DNA of 64,000 nucleotides from Akkermansiaceae bacterium (lineage in GTDB: Bacteria > Verrucomicrobiota > Verrucomicrobiia > Verrucomicrobiales > DEV007): the NCBI GenBank assembly GCA_024233005.1, contig JACKQE010000016.1:27642-91641 (forward strand). The letters run 5' to 3'. The notes beneath the pieces were generated by a model. The model did not search any database and had not been told where the DNA came from. It saw nothing but the letters and a program-made list of their open reading frames with translations. Positions 56,414 to 64,000 of this stretch are shown here, piece by piece (position 1 is the stretch's first letter; each line of letters opens with the position of its first letter). The translations under genes were made by a program, and so were the position numbers.

Positions 56414-57172
56414 ATGTTCCGGTTTGGCCACCTCATTAGATTGTTGCTCGTGGCTGCTGGAGTCAGTGGCTGTGACTCCCCGCCGCAAATCACCGAACCT
56501 GCAGAGTCTCCCCTGAAAGAACTGGTCGCCTTGGCCATCAACGAAGATCAGGCTCTTGGCGGCATTCCCTTCCCTCTGCTCGTGCGCACGGCAACCGGGC
56601 ATGAGGTCATCGCCATCGATCCGGCCGTACCAGCCGACAAGGCTCTGATCACCGCCATTGAGGCATCGCTTGAAGAAGTCATCGCGGAATTGAACCTCCC
56701 GAACAGTCCTGTCCGGAAAGAAAAGCGCATCAACGAAGTCAGCAGACATTTCGAAGATGCCTTGCTGCTCCACCTCAATGCCCAGCCTGACATCGCCTGC
56801 GAGATCCCCACGACATTGGCCGGCGAACACCAGCGCTCAGGTTACCCGGACCTTCTGATCCGGCATGTCCCCACCGGCCAAATCGCCTTTCTTGATCCCA
56901 AGTTGGTGGCCTCAGGCTCTCTGAACTCCAGCCTGCGCACGTTTTACTTCACCCCGAAAGGTGAGACCAACAAAATCAACAGGGATGCCCACCATTTGCT
57001 GGTGGGCATCGAGCATGACGGAGCCGTTGGCGCGTGGACGTTTCTGCGCTGGCACCTTGTCGATCTGTCTTCCCTCACCGTCCGGCTCAAGGCCGAATTC
57101 CAAGCCAGCAACCGGGATCTTTACCAGACAACGCCCCCCGACGTGGCTCCCGAACCGGAGACACACCCCTGA
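56414..57172 (+). CDS. Lipoprotein with PD-(D/E)xK-like signature
   Basis: A 252-residue protein with a lipoprotein signal ending at Cys20 (GVSGC). Glu114, Pro145-Asp146 (YPDLLI) and Asp161-Pro-Lys163 (AFLDPKL) are spaced as in PD-(D/E)xK nuclease folds. The family is not otherwise recognised and the motif may be coincidental. If real, it would be an envelope-anchored nuclease-fold domain, which is unusual. A terminator follows at 57215-57254. Confidence 0.55.
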   Translation: MFRFGHLIRLLLVAAGVSGCDSPPQITEPAESPLKELVALAINEDQALGGIPFPLLVRTATGHEVIAIDPAVPADKALITAIEASLEEVIAELNLPNSPVRKEKRINEVSRHFEDALLLHLNAQPDIACEIPTTLAGEHQRSGYPDLLIRHVPTGQIAFLDPKLVASGSLNSSLRTFYFTPKGETNKINRDAHHLLVGIEHDGAVGAWTFLRWHLVDLSSLTVRLKAEFQASNRDLYQTTPPDVAPEPETHP

Positions 57173-57214
57173 GGTGCGGGCGAATCCTTCGCAAAACACC
57201 CGCCTTGCGTCTTG

Positions 57215-57254
57215 ACAAAGCCCATCCTTCCTAGTTCCCTTGGGGCTTTGTTTT
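57215..57254 (+). terminator. Intrinsic terminator before dhaK
   Basis: A 9-bp stem (57215-57223 with 57243-57251) has a 19-base loop and ends in four T residues. It lies between the lipoprotein stop and the dhaK start at 57281. Confidence 0.6.
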
Positions 57255-57280
57255 CCCGGCGTCACCCCCTCCCAATTTTC

Positions 57281-58312
57281 ATGAAGAAATTGATCAATGA
57301 TCCCCTCAATGTGGCCAATGAGCTCGTCGAAGGCCTTGTGGACGCCTACAATGGCGAAGCCGTTCATGTGGGAGCCCGCTCGCTGGTGTTGAAAAACATC
57401 CAGGACGGAAAAGTCGCTCTGCTCGTTGGCGGCGGCTCAGGTCATGAGCCGATCTACCATGGACTAGTGGGACGCAATTTGGCCGATGGCGCGGCTTGTG
57501 GCGATATCTTTGCGGCCCCCCCTCCAGACATTGTCTTCGAGGCTACTCAAGCAGTCCACCGTGGCAAGGGAGTTCTGTATCTCTACGGCAACTATGCCGG
57601 GGATGTGATGAATTTCGATATCGGTTCTGAGTTGGCGGATGAGGAAGGCATTCCCGTAAAAACCGTGCTCATCTGGGATGATGTGGCCTCTGCTCCGCCA
57701 ACGGAAAAGCACAAGCGCCGTGGCATCGCCGGTCTCGTGCCCGTGGTCAAACTCGCCGGGGCCGCTTCTCAAACGGCCACCAGCCTCGACTCTTTGGAGG
57801 CCACGGCTCGGAAAGCCGTTCTCCAGACCCGGTCTGTAGGGGTCGCGCTGGCTCCCGGTGCCATTCCTGCCACCGGCAAGCCGACATTCGACCTTGAGGA
57901 AGACAAAATTGGGCTCGGCATGGGCATCCATGGCGAACAAGGGGTCGCCGAATTGCCCATGCAAACGGCGGACGACCTCACTCCGATGATGCTGAACCTC
58001 ATTTTTGAGGACTTTGAGAAGGATGCAGAAGTCGCCCCTCTTTCCGCCGGGGATGAAATCGTTTTCTTCGTCAACAGCCTTGGGGCCACGACGATGATGG
58101 AGTGTCTCATTTGCCTCCGCAAAGCCCGCCAGTTTCTCACGGAACGCGGTTTGATTATCCATGATGTCATCGTGGGCCCCTTGGTGACCTGCCAGGAAAT
58201 GGCGGGAATTTCATTCAGCATCACCCGCTTGGATGAAGAATTGAAACCTCTCTGGGACATGCCTTGTCAGTCCTTCTGTTATTCCAAAATGGCAGGAAGT
58301 TGGGGAGCCTGA
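57281..58312 (+). CDS. dhaK: Dihydroxyacetone kinase subunit DhaK
   Basis: The substrate-binding half of dihydroxyacetone kinase. The 343-residue protein has LVGGGSGHEPIYHGLVG (49-65) and MGIHGEQG, in which His217 forms the covalent hemiaminal with dihydroxyacetone. GNYAGDVMNFD is also conserved. The start at 57281 (MKKLINDP) is the standard family N-terminus, and the longer frame from 57212 would run through a terminator. dhaL follows after 49 bases. No DhaM or PTS gene is seen, so the phosphate donor may be ATP. Confidence 0.92.
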   Translation: MKKLINDPLNVANELVEGLVDAYNGEAVHVGARSLVLKNIQDGKVALLVGGGSGHEPIYHGLVGRNLADGAACGDIFAAPPPDIVFEATQAVHRGKGVLYLYGNYAGDVMNFDIGSELADEEGIPVKTVLIWDDVASAPPTEKHKRRGIAGLVPVVKLAGAASQTATSLDSLEATARKAVLQTRSVGVALAPGAIPATGKPTFDLEEDKIGLGMGIHGEQGVAELPMQTADDLTPMMLNLIFEDFEKDAEVAPLSAGDEIVFFVNSLGATTMMECLICLRKARQFLTERGLIIHDVIVGPLVTCQEMAGISFSITRLDEELKPLWDMPCQSFCYSKMAGSWGA

Positions 58313-58361
58313 ACCTCTGATACCCCTTCCCTCTTTTCTCCCTCTCCAAACCATTCCCATC

Positions 58362-59009
58362 ATGCCCAAAACTGCCCTCGACGCCCCTCAAGTCATATCC
58401 ATGCTCCAAGAAGTCTGCCAGGCCATCATTGCCGCAGAACCCCTGCTGACTGATGCCGACCGGGCACTTGGTGACGGAGATCATGGATTGGGAATGCAGC
58501 GGGGAATGACGGCCGCACTGGAGAAACTTGGAGCCCTCGATCCGGAATCCACCGGAATCGACAAAGCTTTCTCCACCGTGGGCATGGCCATGATGAGTAC
58601 CATGGGGGGGGCTTCCGGCGCCCTCTTTGGAACGTTGTTCCGTAACGGGGGCAAAGCCATCGCAGGGAACTCCCACTTTGGCACGGCCGAGTTGGCGGAA
58701 CTTCTGAAAGTTGGACTCGAAGGAGTCATGTCCCGGGGAGGCGCCAAACCGGGAGACAAAACCATGATCGATGCCCTTCATCCCGCTGCCGAAAAGGCGC
58801 TTCAGGAAGCGGCGGCGGGCTCTCCCTTTGCAGAAGCCATCAACGCCGTGGCAGCCGCCGGAGAAGCCGGACGGGATGCCTCGGAAAACCTCATCGCGAC
58901 CATGGGCCGGGCCAAAACTTTGGGAGAGAAATCCCTCGGCAAGCCAGATGCTGGAGCATGCTCTGTGGCCATCATCCTTCGCACGATGGCGGAATTCTCC
59001 GCCAAGTGA
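58362..59009 (+). CDS. dhaL: Dihydroxyacetone kinase subunit DhaL
   Basis: The nucleotide-binding half of dihydroxyacetone kinase, 215 residues. DADRALGDGDHG provides the Mg-binding Asp33, Asp38 and Asp40, and GASGALFGT and GDKTMIDAL are further family motifs. Together with DhaK it converts dihydroxyacetone to dihydroxyacetone phosphate. Whether it holds a tightly bound ADP (PTS type) or exchanges ATP cannot be read from sequence by eye. Confidence 0.92.
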   Translation: MPKTALDAPQVISMLQEVCQAIIAAEPLLTDADRALGDGDHGLGMQRGMTAALEKLGALDPESTGIDKAFSTVGMAMMSTMGGASGALFGTLFRNGGKAIAGNSHFGTAELAELLKVGLEGVMSRGGAKPGDKTMIDALHPAAEKALQEAAAGSPFAEAINAVAAAGEAGRDASENLIATMGRAKTLGEKSLGKPDAGACSVAIILRTMAEFSAK

Positions 59010-59148
59010 GCTTTCCGAAACGCTGCTTTTCATCCGAAAACTGTAGCTGGAAGCTTGGTGCGGTTGTTGGCCTTTTTGCTGCTTGCAGCGAGGGCCCGCC
59101 ACCTCTATGGGTCGCGTAACCTTAAAAGCCAATTTTAGTCCCACGTTC

Positions 59149-61128
59149 ATGAATCAAGCCATTCTCGCCAAAGCTGCCAATGAAGCCCGCGGTCTCGCCA
59201 TCGATGCCGTTCACGCCTGTTCTTCCGGACATTTGGGATTGCCCCTGGGTTCCGCAGAAATCGGCGCGGTGTTGTTCGGTGAGGCGTTGGTGTGTGACCC
59301 CGCCGATCCATTGTGGCTGGGGCGCGACCGTTTCATCCTTTCCGCAGGTCACGGCAGCATGTTCCTCTATGCCTGGTTGCACCTCGCTGGCTATGATTTG
59401 AGTCTGCAAGACGTCAAAAATTTCCGGAAGTTGCACAGCCGCACTCCCGGTCATCCGGAATTCCGCGAAACGCCCGGAGTCGAGGCCACTACTGGTCCCT
59501 TGGGGCAAGGAGTGGGCAACGCGGTGGGTTATGCAGTCTCAGGAAAAATGGCGGCGGCCCGGTTCAACACCGCCGACCACACGATCATCAACCACCATGT
59601 CATCGTTCTCGCGGGTGATGGTTGTCTTCAGGAAGGGGTTGCCAGTGAAGCAATTGCATTCGCCGGGCATGTGGGTCTCGACAATCTCATTCTGATTTAC
59701 GATTCCAACGATGTCACCCTCGATGCCATGGCGTCCAAATCGCAAAGCGAAAACACCCTCGCCCGCTTCCAAGCCGCGGGATGGGATGTTGTACGGATCG
59801 ACGGTCATGATCTTCAGGCCATCGCCGCGGCCATGGCAGAGGCCAAGGCCAACGACAATGGGCGTCCCAAGCTGATCGAGGCCAAGACCGAAATCGGACG
59901 GGGCATTCCAGAAGTCGCTGGAACGGCAAAAGGCCATGGTGAGGGTGGTGCGAAATTCGCGGATTCCGCTCGCACCGGACTTGGACTTCCTGCTGAAACC
60001 TTCTACGTGTCCCCGGAAGTCCGGGAATTCTTCGCCGACAAAGCAGCCGAGCGTGCCGGGGTTCATGCCGCCTGGAAATTGACCTATGACGCGTGGGCTG
60101 CCGCGAACCCAAATCTTGCCGGGCTATTGCAGGCTGCGTTGTCCCACCACATCCCTGCCGATTTGAGCAGTCACATCCCCGAGTTTGCGGCTGATTACAA
60201 AGATGCCACACGTGGATCCGGCGGAGTGGTGTTGAATGCCTGCGCCAAGGCATTGCCACTCCTGGTCACGGGAAGCGCAGACCTCTTTGGTTCGACCAAA
60301 AATTACCTCAAAGATCTCGGAGATTACAGCCGAGACAATCCCTCCGGAAGGAACATCTGGTTCGGCATTCGTGAACATGCCATGGGAGCGATTTGCAACG
60401 GCCTCGCCTACGACGGCATTTTCCAACCAAGCGGGGCCACCTTCCTGGTCTTTGCGGACTATCTTCGGCCTGCCATCCGACTGGCTGCGCTGGCCGGACT
60501 GCCTGTCACCTACATTTTTACTCACGACTCGGTTGGTGTCGGGGAAGACGGTCCCACCCATCAGCCGGTGGAGACGGTCAGCGGACTGAGGGTCATTCCC
60601 AATCTGGATGTCATCCGGCCCGGTGACGCAGAAGAGACTGCCGGCGCTTTTGCCGCCGCGCTGCTTCGTCAGGACGGCCCCACGGCCCTCATCCTTTCCC
60701 GCCAAAATGTGCCCAACTTTTCCTTCGTGCCGGTGGCCACCCGTCGCGAGGGCGCCATACAGGGGGGCTACGTGATTCTGCGGGAAACCTCCCCCTTGGA
60801 AACCATTTTGATCGCCACCGGCAGTGAACTCGCGCTCGCGTTGGCAGCCGCTGAGCAACTGGGAAGCGGCACTCGTGTTGTTTCGATGCCCTGCATGGAA
60901 CGTTTCGACCGCCAGTCGGCAGATTACCGTGATTCGGTTCTTCCGACGACCTGCACCAAGCGGCTCGCGATCGAAGCAGGCGTCAGCGGTCTTTGGCACA
61001 AATACGTCGGTCTAAAAGGACGGGTCATCGGGGTTGATCGTTTTGGGCTGAGCGCCCCCGGCGACATCGCGATGGTGGAAGTCGGGATCACGGTCGAGCA
61101 TCTCGTCGCGGCCGCTCGAGAATGCTGA
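59149..61128 (+). CDS. tkt: Transketolase
   Basis: A thiamine-diphosphate enzyme of 659 residues that moves two-carbon units between sugar phosphates. SSGHLGLPLGSAEIGAVLF, SAGHGSMFLYAWLHLAGY, the ThDP motif GDGCLQEG to SNDV (156-189), FGIREHAMGAI and THDSVGVGEDGPTHQP are all present. The ATG at 59149 (MNQAILAKAAN) fits family N-termini, and 59083 is an unlikely extension. Its place behind dhaK-dhaL raises the possibility that it makes or consumes dihydroxyacetone (dihydroxyacetone synthase activity), which sequence alone does not settle. Confidence 0.92.
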   Translation: MNQAILAKAANEARGLAIDAVHACSSGHLGLPLGSAEIGAVLFGEALVCDPADPLWLGRDRFILSAGHGSMFLYAWLHLAGYDLSLQDVKNFRKLHSRTPGHPEFRETPGVEATTGPLGQGVGNAVGYAVSGKMAAARFNTADHTIINHHVIVLAGDGCLQEGVASEAIAFAGHVGLDNLILIYDSNDVTLDAMASKSQSENTLARFQAAGWDVVRIDGHDLQAIAAAMAEAKANDNGRPKLIEAKTEIGRGIPEVAGTAKGHGEGGAKFADSARTGLGLPAETFYVSPEVREFFADKAAERAGVHAAWKLTYDAWAAANPNLAGLLQAALSHHIPADLSSHIPEFAADYKDATRGSGGVVLNACAKALPLLVTGSADLFGSTKNYLKDLGDYSRDNPSGRNIWFGIREHAMGAICNGLAYDGIFQPSGATFLVFADYLRPAIRLAALAGLPVTYIFTHDSVGVGEDGPTHQPVETVSGLRVIPNLDVIRPGDAEETAGAFAAALLRQDGPTALILSRQNVPNFSFVPVATRREGAIQGGYVILRETSPLETILIATGSELALALAAAEQLGSGTRVVSMPCMERFDRQSADYRDSVLPTTCTKRLAIEAGVSGLWHKYVGLKGRVIGVDRFGLSAPGDIAMVEVGITVEHLVAAAREC

Positions 61129-61160
61129 GAACGCCCAGCGACTGGTGTCGTTCCTTGCCA

Positions 61161-61194
61161 AAACCAGCGCAATTCTGGTATCACGGGCTGGTTT
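61161..61194 (+). terminator. Possible terminator after tkt
   Basis: An 8-bp perfect stem (61161-61168 with 61187-61194) has an 18-base loop, 33 bases after the stop. The T-run is only three bases, so it is a weak candidate. Confidence 0.35.
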
Positions 61195-61321
61195 CCACCG
61201 GGCAGCGGACCAAGTTCCAATGCCTTGAATTCCACCGGAATGGCACGAATGCGTCCAAGCTTTTGATTGCCATTCTCTCGGCAAATATCTTACACTGGGG
61301 CCTTGTGTCAGTCGGTGTGAG

Positions 61322-63667
61322 ATGAGGTATCTCCTATTTTTGCTACTCTTAGGAACGACGGTTTTTGTCCCGTTTGCCTCCGCGACTGCGGATGACAAGG
61401 CTGGCTTGGCCTTTTTTGAATCCAAAATCCGCCCGGTTCTCATTAAGCATTGCTTTGAGTGCCATGCCAAAGATTCAAAAAAAATTGGTGGCAAACTCCG
61501 TCTCGACACCCGTGAGGAATTCAGAAAAGGGGGTGAGTCAGGATCCCCTCTGGTGGCCGGCAAACCCGGCGAATCCCTAATCATCCATGCCCTGAAGTGG
61601 AAAGATGATCTCGAAATGCCCCCGAAGGTCCCGCTGCCGGAGGCCGTGATCGCTGATTTTGAAAAGTGGATCGCCATGGGGGCCCCGGATCCACGCGTTC
61701 CGGAAAAGCCCATTCCGGTGGCCCTGCCGGTTTCCACTGCCACCACACACTGGTCATTCCAGCCCATCCAGTCGCCTCCGCTGCCACCGACGAAAAACAG
61801 CCAGTGGGGAGTCACTCCCGTAGACCAGTTTGTCCTCGCCCGCATGGAGCAAGCCGGACTTGCTCCCACTGCCGATGCCTCTCCCGGAGAACTGATTCGT
61901 CGACTTTCTGTCGATCTTTTGGGATTGCCTCCCACGTTCGAACAATCCTCTTCATTTGAAAAAGACTTCTCCGAGCAGGGGCCACAAGCTCTTGAACGGG
62001 TGGTCGATCAAATGCTCGCTTCACCTCAGTTTGGAGAGCAGTGGGGACGGCATTGGTTGGATGTGGCCAGGTTCGGAGAATCCAACGGCAATGATGGACT
62101 GAGCCGGAATCCCACATTTCCTCACGCTTGGCGCTACCGGGATTATGTCATCGAGGCTTTCAATGAGGACATGCCCTATGATCAGTTTCTGACCGAGCAG
62201 ATTGCGGGGGATTTGCTTCCTGCGTCGAACGACATCCAGCGGGATCGGCAACTGGTGGCCACTGGTTTTCTGGCCCTGGGTTCAAAGCCAGCCAAAGCCA
62301 TGAATGAGAATTTTGAAATGGATGTTATCGACGATCAGATCAACGTCGTCAGCGCCGGGGTCATGGGATTGAGCGTCGCCTGCGCCCGGTGCCATGATCA
62401 CAAACATGATCCCATCCCCACCCGCGATTATTATGCCTTGGCCGGTATTTTCAAAAGCACTGAATCCCTCTGGGGGATGGCCGCCAATGAGGCGCTGACA
62501 GCTCCCGCCACTGATTTGCATGTCCTCCAGTCCGCCGCGCACGTCGCCCCACCAGTGGGTTTCAAGGAAACCGTGCTGGTCTTGGATTCGAACACAGGGA
62601 AGCCGAAGCCGCCACCAAAGCCAAAATGGCCGGTGGACACCCCACTCGCGATGGGGGTGCGGGACCGGAAGGAGACCGTCGATTGTCGGATCAATTTAAA
62701 AGGCGACTCCAAAAGCCTCGGGGACCAAGTTCCCAGGGGATTCCTCACGGCATGTGTGATGCCCGGAGAACCAGTGATTAAGGAAAAGAGCAGGAGTGGA
62801 CGACTCGAACTCGCGGGTTGGCTGACCCGGCGGGATCATCCGCTCACGGCACGGGTGATGGTGAACCGCGTCTGGCATCATCTCTTCGGCCAAGGCATTG
62901 TCACCACCCCGGATGATTTTGGGGTCTATGGAAGCCGCCCCAGCCATCCCGAATTACTGGATTATCTTGCCTCCCGATTCCAAAACCAAGGTTGGTCAGT
63001 GAAGCGTCTGATCCGGGACATCGTTCTGAGCCGCACCTATCAATTGAGTAGTTCCGCCGCCGATGCCCTCGTCACCGCCGATCCTGACAATCTTTGGATG
63101 TCCCGACATCTGAGACGCCGACTGGATGCGGAATCGATCCGCGACGCCATGCTTCAAGCCTCCAGCGATTTGACTCTGGTTCCTGGAGCGGGATCCATTA
63201 TCCGGCATCGGGATATTCTTCTAAACTTGGCCGGCGACCTGCACGAGGCCAGTCCTCACCGCAGTGTCTATCTCTGCAGGCTGCGAAATTCTCCTCCCCC
63301 TGAATTGTCCGCATTCGATCTTCCCGACGGCGTCGCCGTGGCGGGAAAACGAGAGGTCACCACCCTGCCGAGCCAGTCGCTCTTTTTGCTCAACAGCCCC
63401 TTCGTGGTTGACCAATCGCGGCGCTTGGCCCGTCTTCTGATTTCCCAGACCGCTATCGATGACCAGGTCCGAGCTGAAACCATCCTGCGCAGGGTGCTTG
63501 GCCGCCCTCCTGCCCCCGGGGAAGTGGACAGGGCCTTGGCCTTGATCCAGGACGTGGACGCGGAGTTGAAGTTGCAAGGAACCACCCCGAGCGTGCGCAG
63601 CGAGATGGCTTGGAGTGCCTATGTTCAGGCCCTCTTTGCGACCAACGAATTCAGGTATGTCGATTGA
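61322..63667 (+). CDS. Exported cytochrome-like DUF1549/DUF1553 protein
   Basis: A 781-residue secreted protein with a signal peptide (1-23), an N-terminal planctomycete cytochrome C domain with Cys44-x2-Cys47-His48 (CFECH), DUF1549 with CARCHDHKHDPIPTRDYY, and DUF1553 near the C-terminus with the HPLTARVMVNRVWHHLFGQG segment. It is followed after 16 bases by a DUF1501 gene, the usual operon in PVC bacteria. The pair is found in large numbers in these genomes and is associated with polysaccharide degradation, although the reaction is unknown. Confidence 0.9.
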   Translation: MRYLLFLLLLGTTVFVPFASATADDKAGLAFFESKIRPVLIKHCFECHAKDSKKIGGKLRLDTREEFRKGGESGSPLVAGKPGESLIIHALKWKDDLEMPPKVPLPEAVIADFEKWIAMGAPDPRVPEKPIPVALPVSTATTHWSFQPIQSPPLPPTKNSQWGVTPVDQFVLARMEQAGLAPTADASPGELIRRLSVDLLGLPPTFEQSSSFEKDFSEQGPQALERVVDQMLASPQFGEQWGRHWLDVARFGESNGNDGLSRNPTFPHAWRYRDYVIEAFNEDMPYDQFLTEQIAGDLLPASNDIQRDRQLVATGFLALGSKPAKAMNENFEMDVIDDQINVVSAGVMGLSVACARCHDHKHDPIPTRDYYALAGIFKSTESLWGMAANEALTAPATDLHVLQSAAHVAPPVGFKETVLVLDSNTGKPKPPPKPKWPVDTPLAMGVRDRKETVDCRINLKGDSKSLGDQVPRGFLTACVMPGEPVIKEKSRSGRLELAGWLTRRDHPLTARVMVNRVWHHLFGQGIVTTPDDFGVYGSRPSHPELLDYLASRFQNQGWSVKRLIRDIVLSRTYQLSSSAADALVTADPDNLWMSRHLRRRLDAESIRDAMLQASSDLTLVPGAGSIIRHRDILLNLAGDLHEASPHRSVYLCRLRNSPPPELSAFDLPDGVAVAGKREVTTLPSQSLFLLNSPFVVDQSRRLARLLISQTAIDDQVRAETILRRVLGRPPAPGEVDRALALIQDVDAELKLQGTTPSVRSEMAWSAYVQALFATNEFRYVD

Positions 63668-63683
63668 TCTTCGCAATTCAACC

Positions 63684-64000
63684 ATGAAAGCCAGATTCTC
63701 CCGACGCCAGTTCCTTGAGTCCAGTTCCTGCGGGTTCGGCTACCTTGCCCTGGCCGCCCTTTGCCAAGCCGGTTCCGGCAAGACATACGCGGCGCCCAAT
63801 CTGGAGGATCGCCCCCCTGCTCTGCCAGTCAAGGCCAAACGGGTCATTTTTCTCTGCATGAGCGGAGGCCCCGCGCAGATGGACACCTTTGATTTCAAAC
63901 CGCAAACGGGCCAAAAGAAACATCCTGGTTCCGTTTTCAAATTTCACCAACACGGCGAGAGCGGTCTCGCCATATCGGAATTGCTACCCCATACCGCCAG
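63684..64000 (+). CDS. DUF1501 family protein (5' part, cut by window end)
   Basis: The first 105 codons of a TAT-exported protein (SRRQFLESSSCGFGYLAL, twin-arginine signal). KRVIFLCMSGGPAQMDTFDFKP is the hallmark of DUF1501, a sulfatase-like alkaline-phosphatase-fold family. It is cotranscribed with the preceding DUF1549/DUF1553 gene. The rest of the gene lies outside the window. Confidence 0.88.
   Translation, partial: MKARFSRRQFLESSSCGFGYLALAALCQAGSGKTYAAPNLEDRPPALPVKAKRVIFLCMSGGPAQMDTFDFKPQTGQKKHPGSVFKFHQHGESGLAISELLPHTA

Noticed and set aside
1..64000. CRISPR arrays, IS elements, tRNA or rRNA genes
   Set aside because: No regular repeats, transposase motifs, or tRNA/rRNA signatures were seen by reading. 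A dedicated scan could still find a short RNA gene.

Overview
This is a gene-dense, roughly 55-60% GC bacterial chromosome segment, most likely from a Verrucomicrobiota (PVC superphylum) organism. The reasons are two large secreted haem-motif proteins of the DUF1549/DUF1553 type, one followed by a TAT-exported DUF1501 protein, a TAT-exported Gfo/Idh/MocA oxidoreductase, many small lipoproteins, and Gram-negative envelope genes (LptE-like, BamD-like, TatA, HtrA). No rRNA, tRNA, CRISPR array, insertion sequence or prophage was recognised. Taxonomy is inferred from gene families only.

Layout. 1-11.7 kb: ApbE flavin transferase, an oxidoreductase, a duplicated-domain lipoprotein, an esterase, a small monooxygenase-fold protein, HtrA protease, an E1-like/rhodanese sulfur-transfer enzyme with a Trm112-like partner, an SLC13 permease, and an EboD-like sugar-phosphate cyclase behind an ArsR regulator. 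11.8-21.8 kb: periplasmic rhodanese, NadD, TatA, a secreted endonuclease/phosphatase-fold protein, GlnD, a sphingomyelin-synthase-like PAP2 protein, an NHL-repeat protein and an OmpR-type two-component pair. 22-30.2 kb: zwf-opcA (entry to the pentose phosphate pathway), a class II aldolase/epimerase, a squalene/phytoene synthase, a Dus enzyme and a cyclic-nucleotide-binding protein.

30.2-43.6 kb is the notable region. One gene of 3983 codons encodes a complete hybrid megasynthase with the order KS-AT-DH-CMT-psiKR-ER-KR-ACP-C-A-PCP-reductase. The order is that of fungal highly reducing PKS-NRPS enzymes. The adenylation-domain code reads D-I-L-Q-L-G-L-V-W-K, which is the glycine code with one conservative change. 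The C-terminal release domain does not look like the usual SDR-type thioester reductase. It resembles the cyanobacterial long-chain acyl-ACP reductase (AAR), with a GxGxxG Rossmann motif and a candidate catalytic cysteine. A PAPS-dependent sulfotransferase is transcribed divergently from it. The inferred product is an N-acyl-glycine-derived aldehyde, or a compound formed from it, with possible O-sulfation.

43.7-54 kb: a SWIM/SNF2 helicase, BamD-like and LptE-like assembly factors, RsmI, a TIM-barrel isomerase, a VTT-domain membrane protein, a His-rich lipoprotein and an apparent pseudokinase. 54-64 kb: a DUF1549/DUF1553 protein with a bacterial Ig-like segment, a lipoprotein with a PD-(D/E)xK-like signature, a DhaK-DhaL-transketolase block (dihydroxyacetone and C3/C5 sugar metabolism), and a second DUF1549/DUF1553 protein followed by the start of a DUF1501 gene cut by the window edge.

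Genes are packed tightly enough that two intrinsic terminators appear to lie inside the signal-peptide codons of the next gene (apbE and the 13.3 kb gene).
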